DNA from: Argyresthia goedartella
Taxonomy: Eukaryota; Arthropoda; Insecta; Lepidoptera; Argyresthiidae
Direction: 5' to 3'
NCBI GenBank assembly: GCA_949825045.1
Contig: OX463807.1
Coordinates: 15,339,501-15,403,500 of the forward strand
DNA length: 64,000 nt
A program made the position numbers and the translations under genes. The notes under the pieces were generated by a model, which was given only the letters and a program-made list of their open reading frames with translations, ran no database searches and had not been told where the DNA came from. Position 1 is the stretch's first letter; each line of letters opens with the position of its first letter. Positions 1 through 11,145 of the stretch are shown in pieces.

Positions 1-2100
1 ACGTCTCCGTAATCGTTGCACCCGTCTTTGTCGAGATGCCAAACGCCGCCATATCTACGAGAGTATTGAGAGTTACACTCCTGCACAGGTTTGGAAGTTC
101 CTGAAGACCCTCGGTATTGGTAAGTCCCAGGACGCAGTAACCGGTAGTGTCGACCTCAACGGTCTCAACAAATTCTTTGCTGTTTCCCCTGTCGTGATGG
201 ACCCCCCTGTCAAGGATGCTACCATTCGTTACTTGCGCACCAGAAAGACATCCAGTAGCTTACCTTTCAACCTCAGGTCTGTCGGAGTTGGCGCAGTAAA
301 GAAGGCTTTTCTAGCAATATCGTCAAAGGCTATAGGTGATGACAAGATCTGCTTTCAGATGCTTTTCAGTGTACTTGATCATTTGTTACAACCCATAACG
401 CATATAATCAATGCGTCGCTGAGCGAGTACTGCTTCCCGAGCCAGTGGAAAAGAGCATTAGTGTTACCCCTACCTAAAACGTCTAACCCGTCCTCCTTCA
501 AAGAGTTCCGTCCCATTTCCATCCTACCAATCCTTTCCAAAATCCTTGAATCAATTGTCCACACCCAGTTGTCCTCGTACCTTTCCTCCATGAATTTACT
601 GAACCCTTTTCAGTCTGGTTTTAGACCGGGGCATAGCACCACCACAGCACTACTCAAGGTAACTGACGATATCCAACTGGCAATGGATAAGAAGCAGCTG
701 ACAGTCCTGACTCTCCTAGACTTTAGCAGCGCCTTCAACTGCGTCGACTTCGATATACTTGTTGAAATCTTAAAATCGCTTAACGTCTCTTCACACTCGG
801 CTCGCTGGTTTGACTCTTACTTGAGAGACCGCCAGCAGCGCATGAAGTCTGAAGAGGTCACTACAGAATGGTGCAAGCTCTCTACAGGTGTTCCGCAGGG
901 TGGCATCCTTTCCCCTCTTCTCTTCTCAGTTTTCATCCATTCCATCTCGGATGTATTGTCTTCCTCGTATCATCTTTATGCAGATGACCTTCAAATTTAT
1001 CGGCATTTTCCCCTGTGTGATCTGACTTCGACTGTTGAGGCTTTGAATGCTGACCTCGACAACATCAGGAAATGGTCTCTTTCGTATGGGCTATTAGTCA
1101 ACCCGGACAAGTCTCAGGTGATGATACTAGGTACACGGCACTTACTTGATTTGTTGCAGAATAAGTCCGTTGATCCCGTTCTATTTGACGGTACCATTGT
1201 CAAGTATAGCGAGAAAGCCAAAAATCTTGGCGTTGTTTTTGACAATCTATTATCCTGGTCGCCCCATGTTTGTGAGGTCAGCAGACGAGTCTTTGCATCC
1301 TTTCATTCTCTTCGGCGTTTGCAGTTCTTCCTGCCTAGGCAGACTAAAATCATGCTAGCTCAGACCCTTCTTCTGCCTTTAATAGACTGCCTTTAATAGG
1401 GCCAGTGCGAACGAAGATCTACTGAACAAACTCGAGCGACTCCAAAATCTCGGGATTCGGTTTATTTTCGGACTTCGTAAGTACGACCACGTGTCCCAAT
1501 ATCGTAGGGAATTAGGCTGGCTCCCGATCCGACTTCGTCGTGATATGCACATTCTCTCCTTCCTCTTCAATATTTTGAGAAATCCGTGCTACCCTGCATA
1601 TCTTCGTGAACGTTTTGAGTATCTTTTCTCAGGGGATAGACTTCGGAGATCTCACACGGTGTCACTTTTGTCAATTCCTCAGCACAACACTGTTGCTTAC
1701 GAGCACTCGTTTAGGTTAAGGGCAATACGTTTGTGGAATGCACTTCCTTGCGCTATAAGGGATTGCAAATCCTTGGTCACTTTCAAGAAAGAATTGAAAC
1801 AGCATCTCCTCTCTTCCGAATAGTGGGTATCTCATAGTATTTATGTATATCTATTTATTTATTGTATTCTATTTATTTATTTTATAGTAATTACGTAGGG
1901 TGTATTGTGATTTATTTGATAGTATATTTATTTTATTTATTTCTTTTAACTCTTAATTGTACACTAGGACTACCTCTCTATATTTTATTTTTCTCTTTTC
2001 TTCACAGGGTAGCTGTAAGAAATTTCTTTTTAGAAATAAGCTCACCTTTGCATACTGTTTCTGTTATAATTTCCACTGTGTTTTCTGCGCAATAAAGGAT
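1..2100 (+). mobile_element. Non-LTR retrotransposon (LINE), 3' part, cut by window edge
   Basis: The window opens inside the second ORF of a LINE, and the reading frame is already open at base 2. After the coding part (to 1823) comes an AT-rich 3' UTR full of TTTATT repeats. A conserved block around 2005-2060 (core aagaaatttctttttagaaataagct) is shared with a minus-strand LINE end at 16275-16440. An AATAAA-type signal lies at about 2089-2096 and probably marks the 3' end. The RT type and C-terminal tail fit the CR1/Jockey group; the exact clade is not settled from sequence alone. Confidence 0.85.
2..1823 (+). pseudogene. LINE ORF2 reverse transcriptase, partial and frameshifted
   Basis: Encodes the RNA-templated DNA polymerase that copies the element into the genome. 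The frame is open from base 2 to a stop at 1394-1396. The palm motifs are in order: the FRPISILP block (about 510-530), F-S-S-A-F-N-C-V-D at about 722-750, PQGG at 893-904 and the catalytic YADD at 977-988. A thumb region follows. The C-terminal domain (LGWLPI... WNALP... FKKELKQHL) continues in another frame to 1823. The break is a short tandem duplication: the 13-mer at 1373-1385 recurs at 1387-1399, giving a stop and a frameshift. Upstream endonuclease and ORF1 lie outside the window. Length and motifs fit the Jockey/CR1 group. Not functional as read. Confidence 0.88.
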
Positions 2101-3680
2101 TATTATATCCGAGCACGATGCTTCTGATGAAACTCTCCATCCTGATATGAGATGTAATGCCAAAAAGTTGACGATTGTAATGTCTGGTATGGTTTGTGCC
2201 CTTCTTGTGACAAATGTGGGTTCTGATCCCCTATTCAGTGCTCTTAGAGGTTTCTCCGAAGGGCCACTGCAACACAGGAGCTATGTTGGATATTGGCTTG
2301 TATGATATTTGTGTTAGCGCCTTTTATTATTATATATATTATATGATGTGTCTATAAATATATATATATATATTTATTTGCCGTGTTATATATGTGATAT
2401 ACATGTATTGTGTGTATACATATATTGTACATATTTTTTTATTTCTCCCCCTCTAAGCGGGGAGTAGCGTTCTCATCGTCTGAGCTGAGGAGCGCCTAGA
2501 CCTCGGCAGACAGCGGTGAGTTAATCGCTAGGTTTCGGATATGCTCTGTTCCGTGCCACCCGGTGTAGGCCTCGCTTCACTCAACTGACCGGCGAGAGCG
2601 GGTGTGGACCTCCGCCGGCCCTCCGTTTGAGCTCTACCCTTACCGAGCCGCACTTATAGCAGATATTCATCTGCTTCTTCTCCAGCTCTGGAATTTCCGA
2701 CTTGGGTATTCCGAATACCATAATGGCACCCTGAAGCTCTGAGTAGGTCTTTTTGAACTCTCCCTTTAGGAGGCGCCAGCTACTCATGTTTGCAGCCTCC
2801 TTCCCACAGGCAGGGGGGAAGGGGAGGTTTGCTGTAGTCACCATCAGTCACGTCACAGTCTTCTGGTCGAGGCAGGTGAATTTTTGTCCGCCTTATGGCA
2901 GACTTTGCGGCATGTGGTCAAAACCCGGGACAAAGTCCTGGGTTTGGTCATCCACCGCTTCTTCTTGTTTCTTCTCCATCGCTAGACGGAGAATAACATA
3001 TTGTTCAGTCATCATGTCCCGACCGTCATTGGAAACATCAGGTGCGAGTTCGCAGCCTGAGCATAGGATGCCCCAATTAGAACTCGTTGTTCCCTTTCGT
3101 TGGGGCCTGAGTTGCAGGGACTTTTGTGCTTTCCCCTTAACTTCTTCCCGCTAAGCGACACCTGGTCATCAGACCTCATTCTTTTGGTTTAGGGTCTGCT
3201 GGTTCCGGCCTCAGAGATTGTCCCATGTGCTTGCACTGATGACCCCCCAGATCTGCCCTTCCCCGCCCCTGTGCCCTTTCGGCGCTGTGGCGGTGGATGA
3301 GCATAAGGGGGAGGAGTTTGCGCATTCCCCAGCCATTTTTATTTGCTTGCAGGCGCCTGATCCCCCCCCCCCACCCTCGTGGGCCGGGTGCTGCGAGAAT
3401 TTGTTTTGCCGCGATGCGGCTTGTTGTGAGGTGTGGTGCTGATCTGTACGTGGTACCATAAAGGGAGTATTATGAGCGGGCATTTCCACTCCTTTCCTGT
3501 TGTTATGCTGGTCCGCACGCGATCCAGTATGGGGAGCGGTATGAGCCTCGCGTCGCAGGCCTCACAAATCAAAATGCTAATAGATAAAGGCCCACAACAC
3601 CAAAGGGGATCGACAAAAAAAACGAAAGGCGATTACACCAAAAGCCAGGAAGAACTCTGTAGTTTATTGCTATAAACGCA
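2101..3680. other. Intergenic region with AT-rich microsatellite and a GC-rich block; possible ORF1 remnant
   Basis: 2330-2440 is TA-rich simple sequence. From about 2455 to 3560 the base composition turns GC-rich, unlike the flanks. On the minus strand 2581-2844 is open and contains a C-x2-C pair (ICYKCG) after an acidic/Lys-rich stretch, which could be a scrap of a LINE ORF1 or Gag zinc finger. No complete domain is visible. The block ends just before the reverse-transcriptase remnant that starts near 3690, so it may be the 5' part of that LINE or a separate insertion. Confidence 0.3.
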
Positions 3681-3689
3681 TTTCCTGGG

Positions 3690-4930
3690 GGTACAATCAT
3701 ACCCGCAAAGGAGGAAGAGGTACCTAAGGAAATGCCGGAAGCATGGGTGGAAGCGGAAAACCTGATAGATGAAGAGAAATTGAGATGGGCGTTCAACTCC
3801 TTCCTTCCATATAAATCACCAGGACTAGACGGCGTATTACCAGCCTTACTGTAATGGGGAGCAAAACTCATCATACCAAGACTAGTAAAAATATTCAGGG
3901 CATGCCAGCACTCGGCTATATGCCCACGATCTGGAGAGAGGTAAAAGTTGTCTTCATGCCGAAACCGGGTAAGGACGACTACACTGAGCCTAATTCCTTT
4001 AGACTCTTATGCCTTACATCATTCATTCTAAAAAAGTTAGAAATAATGTTTGATAGATACATAAGGGATAGACCCATGAGGTCCAACCCAATACACCTAA
4101 ACCAACAAGCGATCCATGAGGTCCAACCCAATACACCTAAACCAACATGCGTACCAAGCGGCTGAATCCACAGAGACCGCCTTACACGCAGTGGTCAGGA
4201 GAATAGAAAGCTCAATACTAAGCCAACAATCATGCCTGGCGGTGTTCAGAACAGGATTGGCACAATTAGGTACCAACATGATAACCTGGATAACAAAAAT
4301 GCTGGAATCAAGAATAATCTCTTTGGAAATCAGCGATAAAATTAAACGCAAAGTGGCCAAAGACTGTCCACAGGGGGGCATACTTTCACTACTACTGTGG
4401 GTACTGGTAGCTAACGACATGGTGACACAACTAAACATAAGAGGATTTTACTCAATAGCATACGCCGATGACATGACAATACTCGTAGATGGCCTCTTTA
4501 TAAACACGATTTTTGACCGCATGCAAGTAGAACTACGGAACATAGAAGCATGATATCACCACAACAAACTCTCAGTAAACCCCGCTAAAACTGAGATGGT
4601 ACTATTTACAAAAAAAATAAACCACGGCAGTTACAGGTTGCCTAAACTATTCAACAAAACACTAACACTCTCAAAACAAGTGAAATATCTAGGCGTATGG
4701 CTTGATCACAAATTAATTTGGAACAAGCACATGGAAGCGACACTAAAGAAAGCCACCATATCGTTCTTCCAGTGATAAGAAATGGATAGGGACTCAAGCC
4801 TAAAATATGTCGATGGATGTATACGGCTGTGGTAAGACCCATCATCACATATGGCTCCCATGGTGTCAATGAAATACACAAACCACAATAGCAACACAAC
4901 TACAGCAGTTCCAAAGAATGGCATGTGTAG
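3690..4930 (+). pseudogene. LINE reverse transcriptase (R1/LOA-like), multiply broken
   Basis: Pieces of a second, different LINE polymerase lie in order across three frames: KSPGLDG (about 3818-3838), a W-R-x-V-K-V-V-F-x-P-K-P-G-K motif (about 3930-3970), Y-T-E-P-x-x-F-R (about 3980-4005), C-P-Q-G-G-I-L-S (about 4363-4390), the catalytic YADD at 4461-4472, and the KYLGVWLD block near 4683-4710. Lesions include an in-frame TAA near 3851, a frameshift around 3900, a 40-bp tandem duplication at 4074-4147 that shifts frame, and stops at about 4550 and 4775. The PQGG-type motif and K-S-P-G-L-D-G favour the R1/LOA side of LINEs over Jockey. It ends against the inverted-repeat element at 4937. Confidence 0.8.
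4074..4147 (+). repeat. 40-bp tandem duplication inside the LINE RT
   Basis: The 34 bases at 4074-4107 recur at 4114-4147 with no change (starts ccatgaggtccaaccc), giving a period of 40. As 40 is not a multiple of three, the duplication shifts the RT frame. Confidence 0.9.
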
Positions 4931-4936
4931 CCATCA

Positions 4937-5122
4937 CATAACCCCGAAAACCAATTTATACCCACTTGCGTCTCAGTTACAGTGTCAATTCACAGTTTCC
5001 GATGCAACTATCTGAACAGGCAATTGCGCAATTTCGTTTGCGAGGATATTTTCAACCGCATCATTCGGAGAACCCCCGTTTTCGGCACGGAACTGTAAGG
5101 CAATTCTCCCGTTACGATACGT
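4937..5122 (+). repeat. Left inverted arm
   Basis: Matches the reverse complement of 7280-7482 (see the parent element). Confidence 0.7.
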
Positions 5123-5139
5123 GGTTTCACGCTTGCTTG

Positions 5140-5335
5140 TCACACAGGAGATGCAGGTTCGATTCGTGACCATGTACCAATGAGATAAATAATTTATCTT
5201 AAGTACATTATACGGACGTTCTAACGGAAAACATCGTGAGGAAACCTTCATTGCTCCATAGCTGCGGCGATGGGCTAACCCCCTGTCACGCATAACTGGC
5301 TCAAAGTGGCCATAATTGTGCCTCTACCACCCCGT
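5140..5335 (+). repeat. B-box-like motif and lepidopteran repeat end
   Basis: gcaggttcgattcgtgacc (5154-5172) resembles a Pol III B box. About 150 bp on, tgtgcctctaccacccc (5310-5326) is the same kind of terminus as that of the MITE at 34608-35271. Probably SINE- or MITE-derived. Confidence 0.35.
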
Positions 5336-5464
5336 ATGAGAAAACGCGTGACGCTATGTTTTGTTATGTTATGATGAGTTTCGCTGATAGGGATAGAGCT
5401 AATAGGGACAACGGGACAACAGGTGAACATCTCTTTTTTTTATGCCATGAGATTCCGGTAGACC

Positions 5465-5560
5465 TATAAGAACGGACGGATGAATGGAATGGCAGACGGA
5501 CGGACGGACGGACAGCGAAAGCTTAGTACTAGGGTCCCATTGGGCACCGTTCAGCTTTCA
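5465..5560 (+). repeat. SINE-like repeat fragment with (ACGG)n
   Basis: gacggacggacggacggac followed by agcgaaagcttagtactag matches, in reverse complement, the repeat at 50071-50482. This is a truncated third copy of that family. Confidence 0.6.
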
Positions 5561-5684
5561 CTCACTTCTAGCGCGTGGTGGCGTGGAAATGTATTTTGGC
5601 GGAAACACAAGTTGAATTTGACTTTACGGAGCTCGTACGCTAAAAGTATTGATTTCACAAAAATAGATTGAGACAAGAATTATT

Positions 5685-5876
5685 GGGGGGGGGGGGGGGG
5701 GCATCAGGTGGAGTGGCGGGGAGGGTGGTGCTATTTTTACACCACTCCCAAAGGTACCTTTCATGTGACACAAGTTTGCAAACTTTATAGGGCAGTCCCG
5801 AAGTATGTTTTCCATGTATTCCGTTTCAGCCTCCAGTTTTGAATCAGGGAGTTGGCTAACTCCCTAACTACTTAAA

Positions 5877-5907
<31 letters not shown>
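5685..5907 (+). repeat. Two poly-G tracts (G17 and G28)
   Basis: Uninterrupted G runs lie at 5685-5701 and 5880-5907. Tracts this long are prone to length error in sequencing and could form G-quadruplexes. Confidence 0.9.
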
Positions 5908-6497
5908 TAGTTGGGACGGATCGCAATTTTGAACCCTATGCCATGGGAATAAAATTTAAAACCTATAACGGAAAAGTGACGTTAGTGCCGGAGGTAACTG
6001 AGGGGGGAGTTGCCAACTCCCTAAGGGATTTGAACTAATCCCGGGTAATGATAAAATAATGACATGATTTTAACATATCGCTAATCAGATTTAGGGATTT
6101 GACCAAATACCTGAACTAAATCTGGTGAATTGGTCGAATCCCTAAACGATTTCAGTAAAATGTCAAAAAAAAAATGTAAGTTCTTGTTATTTGCCCTGCC
6201 CTCTGGTCACTTTCTTTCCAAACACTAAAGTTAGGTTGTGTGAGGTCACAACTTCATGTACTACCTGGAGTTGAGAGAAGCAGAGCGGAGCGAGGCGTCC
6301 CCATTTAGTTTCACAGAACCGTATTGGTTGCTTACTTGGCATTTATGTTCGACCAGCAGCTACATACAAACTTTGTTTTTGTCATTTCACTAAACAAACC
6401 AGTTTCGGGAATTTATCAAATATCTAGATCTGTTTAGGGATATGTTAAATCATTTCATTAGTTTATCATTTATCCTCAGGGATTTGGCCAAGTCCCT
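5846..6497. repeat. Cluster of AGGGA-TTGG-CAA-TCCCT palindromes
   Basis: Imperfect palindromes of one design recur at 5846-5865 (agggagttggctaactccct), 6005-6021 (perfect 8-bp arms), 6025-6042, 6093-6112, 6127-6143 (half) and 6478-6497 (agggatttggccaagtccct). All lie inside the 2.5-kb inverted-repeat element. Confidence 0.75.
6190..6330 (-). repeat. Single diverged copy of the CpG-rich array unit
   Basis: In reverse complement this matches one unit of the tandem array at 23290-23830. The shared order is a gtgaaact..atgggg lead, cgcctcgctccgctc, gttgtgacct.acacaacct and aaagtgacc. Confidence 0.65.
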
Positions 6498-7279
6498 GAT
6501 TTTATTATATCCCTGCTACATATAGATAAATAGCTTATCCTTAAACCAGGAGCCGTGTTATATCTTATGCTAAAGCTGGCCCCAAAGATGCGCTTCCAAC
6601 AATGTCCGAAAGCAAATTTATTAAGTGTCGTATCGTGACTGAGAACCATTCGTATAGATCAATAGCGCCGACCCTTCTCCGAGTACCGATATTGATGGAA
6701 CCGACGAGGAAATCCCGAAACATTTGTTTAGTACCCCAAAAATGGTTTAGTCATTTTTCAATCAAGCTCTTTATTGCTCTTTTTACGTTTTACGACCGGG
6801 TATTGGAGGGAGAATAATGTTTATACTGCTTGTTTAATAACTTTTTTACGTGTGAAATGAGAAATGTAGGATGAGCAACATTTGATTATGAAATTTGATT
6901 TTCTTTCCCTATGTCGTACTTACCTACCTTACTTTAAGGATGACATTGACATGAATTGTTTTTAAGCCACATCATTTGGTTACAGTTTTAGTTTTTCGAT
7001 TATTTGAATGACTATTTTTAGATTGATTAGTTCCTATTTTGAACTCGAGTCCGCAAATCTTCATAAAGTGTAACCGAGGTCCATCTCCAATTACGATCGC
7101 GTAGGCGACGCAATTTCGACGCGACTCTCGGAGACTAGTCGCCACACAGTATCTCACAATGGAGACTCGCACACTACGCTACTACCGATATTATCCTGCA
7201 TTCAAATGTATGTGAGATACTTCGTGGCGACTTGTCTTCGAGACTCACGTTACCTATGCGTATCGTATCGTATCGTAAC

Positions 7280-7482
7280 GTAACGTATCGTAACGTAAGA
7301 ATTGCCTCACAGTTTTCTGTGTCATCTACGCGGTGGTTCACGGAATGTTGCGTTTGAAAATATCCTCGCAAGCGAAATTGAGCAATTGCCTGTCCAGATA
7401 GTTGATGCAACTATCTGTGGACACTGTGAATTGACACTGTGATTGAGACGCAAGTTGGTATAAATCCGTTTTTGGGATTATG
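7280..7482 (-). repeat. Right inverted arm with CGTAT/CGTAA run
   Basis: Reverse complement of the left arm at 4937-5122. The pentamer run at 7258-7298 looks like local expansion of the arm's gttacgatac motif. Confidence 0.7.
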
Positions 7483-8626
7483 CAGAGTGCTATCACAATC
7501 CAAGTGCAATGTTTCTTAGATGTTCTCGAACATCCGGTTTCAAAAAGGAGACAGAGTGATACCAATCTTAAAGATTTGACTCTCTTCGTAACGCTAATCT
7601 TCGACTGAAGCCCGAAGTGGAGCCGCAGGAGAGACACAAAAATTATCGTTTTATGTTTTGGTATTGGCACAATTATGTAAGTAGAAACCAGGGATGAATA
7701 AAGTAATTTAGGTTTTATATATTTCGTTGTTTCATTGCTCATTGATTTGTATCTAACTAATAATACGTATATGCTCGATTATGAAGAAGATAAGAACTGA
7801 CAGCTGCTATCCCTTTTTATTATAGCAATCTCGGGGACGAACACGGGCCTAACGATACCACATTTGTCAACATCTTTTCGTATCATGCGGTTTTCTGTGT
7901 ACCCTAAAACGGGGGATATAGGAATGGCGAGGGCAATAGGAATGCAAACCACTTTTTGTTGTTAGCGTTTTTACAGCTGTATCTACACAGTGTCTACCAA
8001 GGCTTGTTTTCTACCATTTTAGTAGACTATATTTTCAATTTTTTTCTGGCAACACTTTGTAGCCAAAGCTTCAAAATAAATAAAAAAAACACTGTCAAAG
8101 TGAAGTTCTCAAACCGGTAAATTTTTGGCTCCAAAAACTTTGTCGTAGTGTTGGTTTACCCTACATTTTGCAAGTGGACTTGATTTAGAGTTATTTATCA
8201 TTAATTACCGGACCTTAAAACATAAAAGGTAAGTACACATACTGCTTAAAAACTGGTGTTTAAAGATTTGTAATAAAAACCTATGTATTTTCGTATTTTT
8301 GAGGTGAATAGGAACGTGCAAGGGGTGTAAAGGAGTCGCTAAAGGGGATAATCGGAGCGGACTAGGGGTTTTTTTTAACAGGAAAGAGGTGAATCGAAAC
8401 TAGTGAGGGGAGTATAGGATTTCGCTTTTAGGGTTGGCACAAACAATTTTACCGGTTTTCAGTCGTCTAAATTGCATTAAAATCTTGAAATATGAATTGG
8501 TATTTTTAAGTGCACCGTCGTAAATTCATCTTTTTTATAAATAAAATAAAATAGTATAGTACTTGATTATTGGTAATATCATAGGTATTTTAAATCAGTT
8601 TTTTAATATTTTTACAGGATTTCATC

Positions 8627-10746
8627 ATGCCCAGAACGTATAAACCTAAGCCAGGTGGCAAAACATATATGATGAACTTATAATTCAACAAGCTCTTGCA
8701 GAACTTGATCATTCAGCAGAAATTTTTCAACAATATCAAAAAAATATAACATTTCAAAAACTGTTCTATTTCGTCACAAACATAGTCACGTCAAACCTAA
8801 AGGTGGTCAAGCTGCTCTTTCTAATGAAATAGAGGAATATATAGTCCAAAATATATATATAATATATTTGTGCTGATTGGGGCTACCCTTTAGACTCAAC
8901 TGATCTTCGATATATTGTTAAAATGTATCTGGATACCCAAGAAATTACAAACAGAAGATTTAAAAATAATTATCCTGGGATTGATTATGTGAACGGATTT
9001 TTAAAACGACACCAAGATACGATTTTCCGTAGAATTTTTCAAAATATAAAAAGAGCTCGTGCAGCAGTAAGCCCTGAAGTCATTGTAAATTATTTTTCCG
9101 AATTAGAAAAGTCTCTCGCCAATGTGCCGCCTTCTAACTTCGTCAACTACGACGAGACAAACTTAGCGGATGACCCGGGGCGCAAAAAGGTCATCGTTAG
9201 ACGGGGATGTAAATACCCAGCAAGGGTAGGTAATCAGTCTAAGGGCTGTATCTCATTAATGATGGCTCTTCTGCTGATGGAGAGCTGTTGCCTCCATATG
9301 TGGTCTATAAAGCAAGTCACTTGTACGACACATGGGTCAAAAATGGACCTGAAGGAACTCGGTATAATAGATCTGCATTAGGGTGGGTTGATGGAGATTG
9401 TTTTACAGACTGGCTTGAGACCTTGGCCGTACCATATTTGGAAAAGAAAGAAGGCAAAAAAGTACTCGTGGGGGACAATTTATCTTCTCATTTATCTTTA
9501 AAAGCAGTTCAACTCTGTAAAGAGAAAAATATTGATTTTGTCTTCCTCCCCGCCAACTCAACCATCTAACGCAGCCATTGGATGTTGCATTTTTTAAACC
9601 ATTAAAGACTGTATATGACGACAGGTTCTCGAACAATGGAAAAAAACCGATGGTAGGGACATGAAATCCGTACCAAAGGGCTGTTTTCCATGGCTGCTTA
9701 AGCTCTTAGTTGATAGAATATCACCAAATTCTGAAAGTAATATCAGAGCTGGGTTTAGGAAAACTGGGCTTGTACCTTTAGACTCGACTCCGGTGCTATC
9801 AAAACTGCCAACCCAAGAAAGATCTACCGAAGACGAAAAAGATGCTGTAGACGCAACATTCGTAAGACTATTAAAAGAGATGAGGTTCGGAACGATGAAT
9901 ATTACAGAGCCTAAACGAAAGAAAAAAAATTAAGTTGTCACAGGGAGAAGTGTGAACGAAAAAGAAGCCGTAGATAAAAACAGTGAGAAAACCTTAAAAG
10001 ATACCACCAAAAAGCAGCATTTGATACCATCTACTTCCAAACCAAAACCAAAAGGGAAAGGTGTAGGTAAGAATACTAAGAAGAAGCCACCAGAAAATAA
10101 TCAAAATGAGATTCAAATGCTGCAAACTATCGATAAAGATGAAAGATTGAACTTGTTCGACGGCAACATAATTTATCCACTACAGAAAAGTCCACAGGAA
10201 AAGCTCAATCAACAGAATGTTTGTAATAATAATAATAATACGATAAATATCATAGACAATACAATTTTGAACGATCAGAAAAACTCGGCAAAACTAATAA
10301 AACTAGGAAAAGAAAATATGACGACAGAATGCGCGGACAATACTGCGGATGTTATACTAGAGTACAATGAAAACAATACCTACTAATAAATAGATAATAC
10401 TAACCAGATAAATATAGAGGATATGAATTTTGATTACAATAACCTGGAATCTATGCCTGTTATTTTTGGTGAAGATCTAGAACTAGGGTACCAAGAAGAA
10501 GTTTTGGCAACATCTGAATTCCAAACACCGAGCGAAATAAAAACAGAGGAAAAGAAAATTTAAATTATTTCCAATATTAAGTTAAAATTACCACTGCCTC
10601 TGTCTGGCATAAAAAAGAGAAGAAATTCACAGCCTTTATCAAAAGACACTGCTTGCACATCGTCAATCAAACGACGATATTCAACCTGTACAAAAAATTA
10701 TTACGATACTAAAGAAGAAATATTGAGTATTTTAGAATGTGACTGA
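8627..10746 (+). pseudogene. pogo/Tigger-like DDE transposase, frameshifted
   Basis: Cut-and-paste transposase that would bind the element ends. It starts at ATG 8627, just after a tttacag acceptor-like site. The N-terminal helix-turn-helix of the PSQ/CENP-B type is scattered over frames (8627-8920). A second DNA-binding region follows (8923-9090; SxRFKNNYPG..W/GFLKRH style). The DDE core carries N-Y-D-E-T (about 9142-9156), then V-G-D-N-x-S-S-H (about 9469-9492) and the L-Q-P-L-D-V-A-F-F-K block (about 9565-9600). Frame breaks lie near 8670, 9260 and 9570. From 9661 one frame runs to 10746 with only a few stops (9931, 10387, 10561), encoding a long Lys/Asn/Ser-rich tail with no domain I recognise. 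Inactive as read. Confidence 0.82.
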
Positions 10747-11085
10747 TTTGGAGAAAATAGATTTAAACTCTAACTTTAAGATTTAAGTCTTAAATATTTC
10801 TTTTATGACTGTTAAACATTCATTATTTTCTATAAATTTGTTTTTTGTGGTAAGAAATCTGTAAAGATCTCATAGTTAGTAAATAGATACTCATACTCTT
10901 AGTGCCTGAAGCCAAGATAACTGCTGCAAGGTTTGATGTTTACTTTTTGTTTTCATAGTGGTTTATTAGACTATATTTTTTTGTTTCTTTCCGATATTAA
11001 TACATTAGAATTTTATTTTGTTTAGATTGACCTATATTTTTGTTTTTTAACTAGAATAAAAATACAAAATTATTAAAGTTTTTTT

Positions 11086-11145
11086 ACTCAAAAAACCTTA
11101 TATTACATAATTTATGTAAATTATGTAATATAAGGTTTTTTGAGT
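11086..11145. repeat. Perfect 28-bp hairpin
   Basis: Arms 11086-11113 and 11118-11145 are exact reverse complements with a 4-base loop (atgt). It lies near the 3' end of the pogo-like element. Confidence 0.95.

Larger units (their letters stand above)
4937..7482. mobile_element. 2.5-kb element with ~190-bp inverted arms (non-autonomous)
   Basis: The left arm (4937-5122) matches the reverse complement of the right arm (about 7280-7482) over most of its length. Landmarks are atttatacc, acttgcgtctca, gtcaattcacag, the core gcaattgc followed by caatttcg, and gaggatattttcaa. The right arm contains a degenerate run of CGTAT/CGTAA pentamers (7258-7298), matched by one copy on the left. The arms are about 80% alike. 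No transposase is visible inside. Two short open frames (about 6602-6817, and 7174-7410 in the arm) have no recognisable domain. The interior holds poly-G tracts, a copy of an (ACGG)n repeat and a palindrome cluster. Superfamily unknown; the target duplication was not resolved. Confidence 0.65.
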
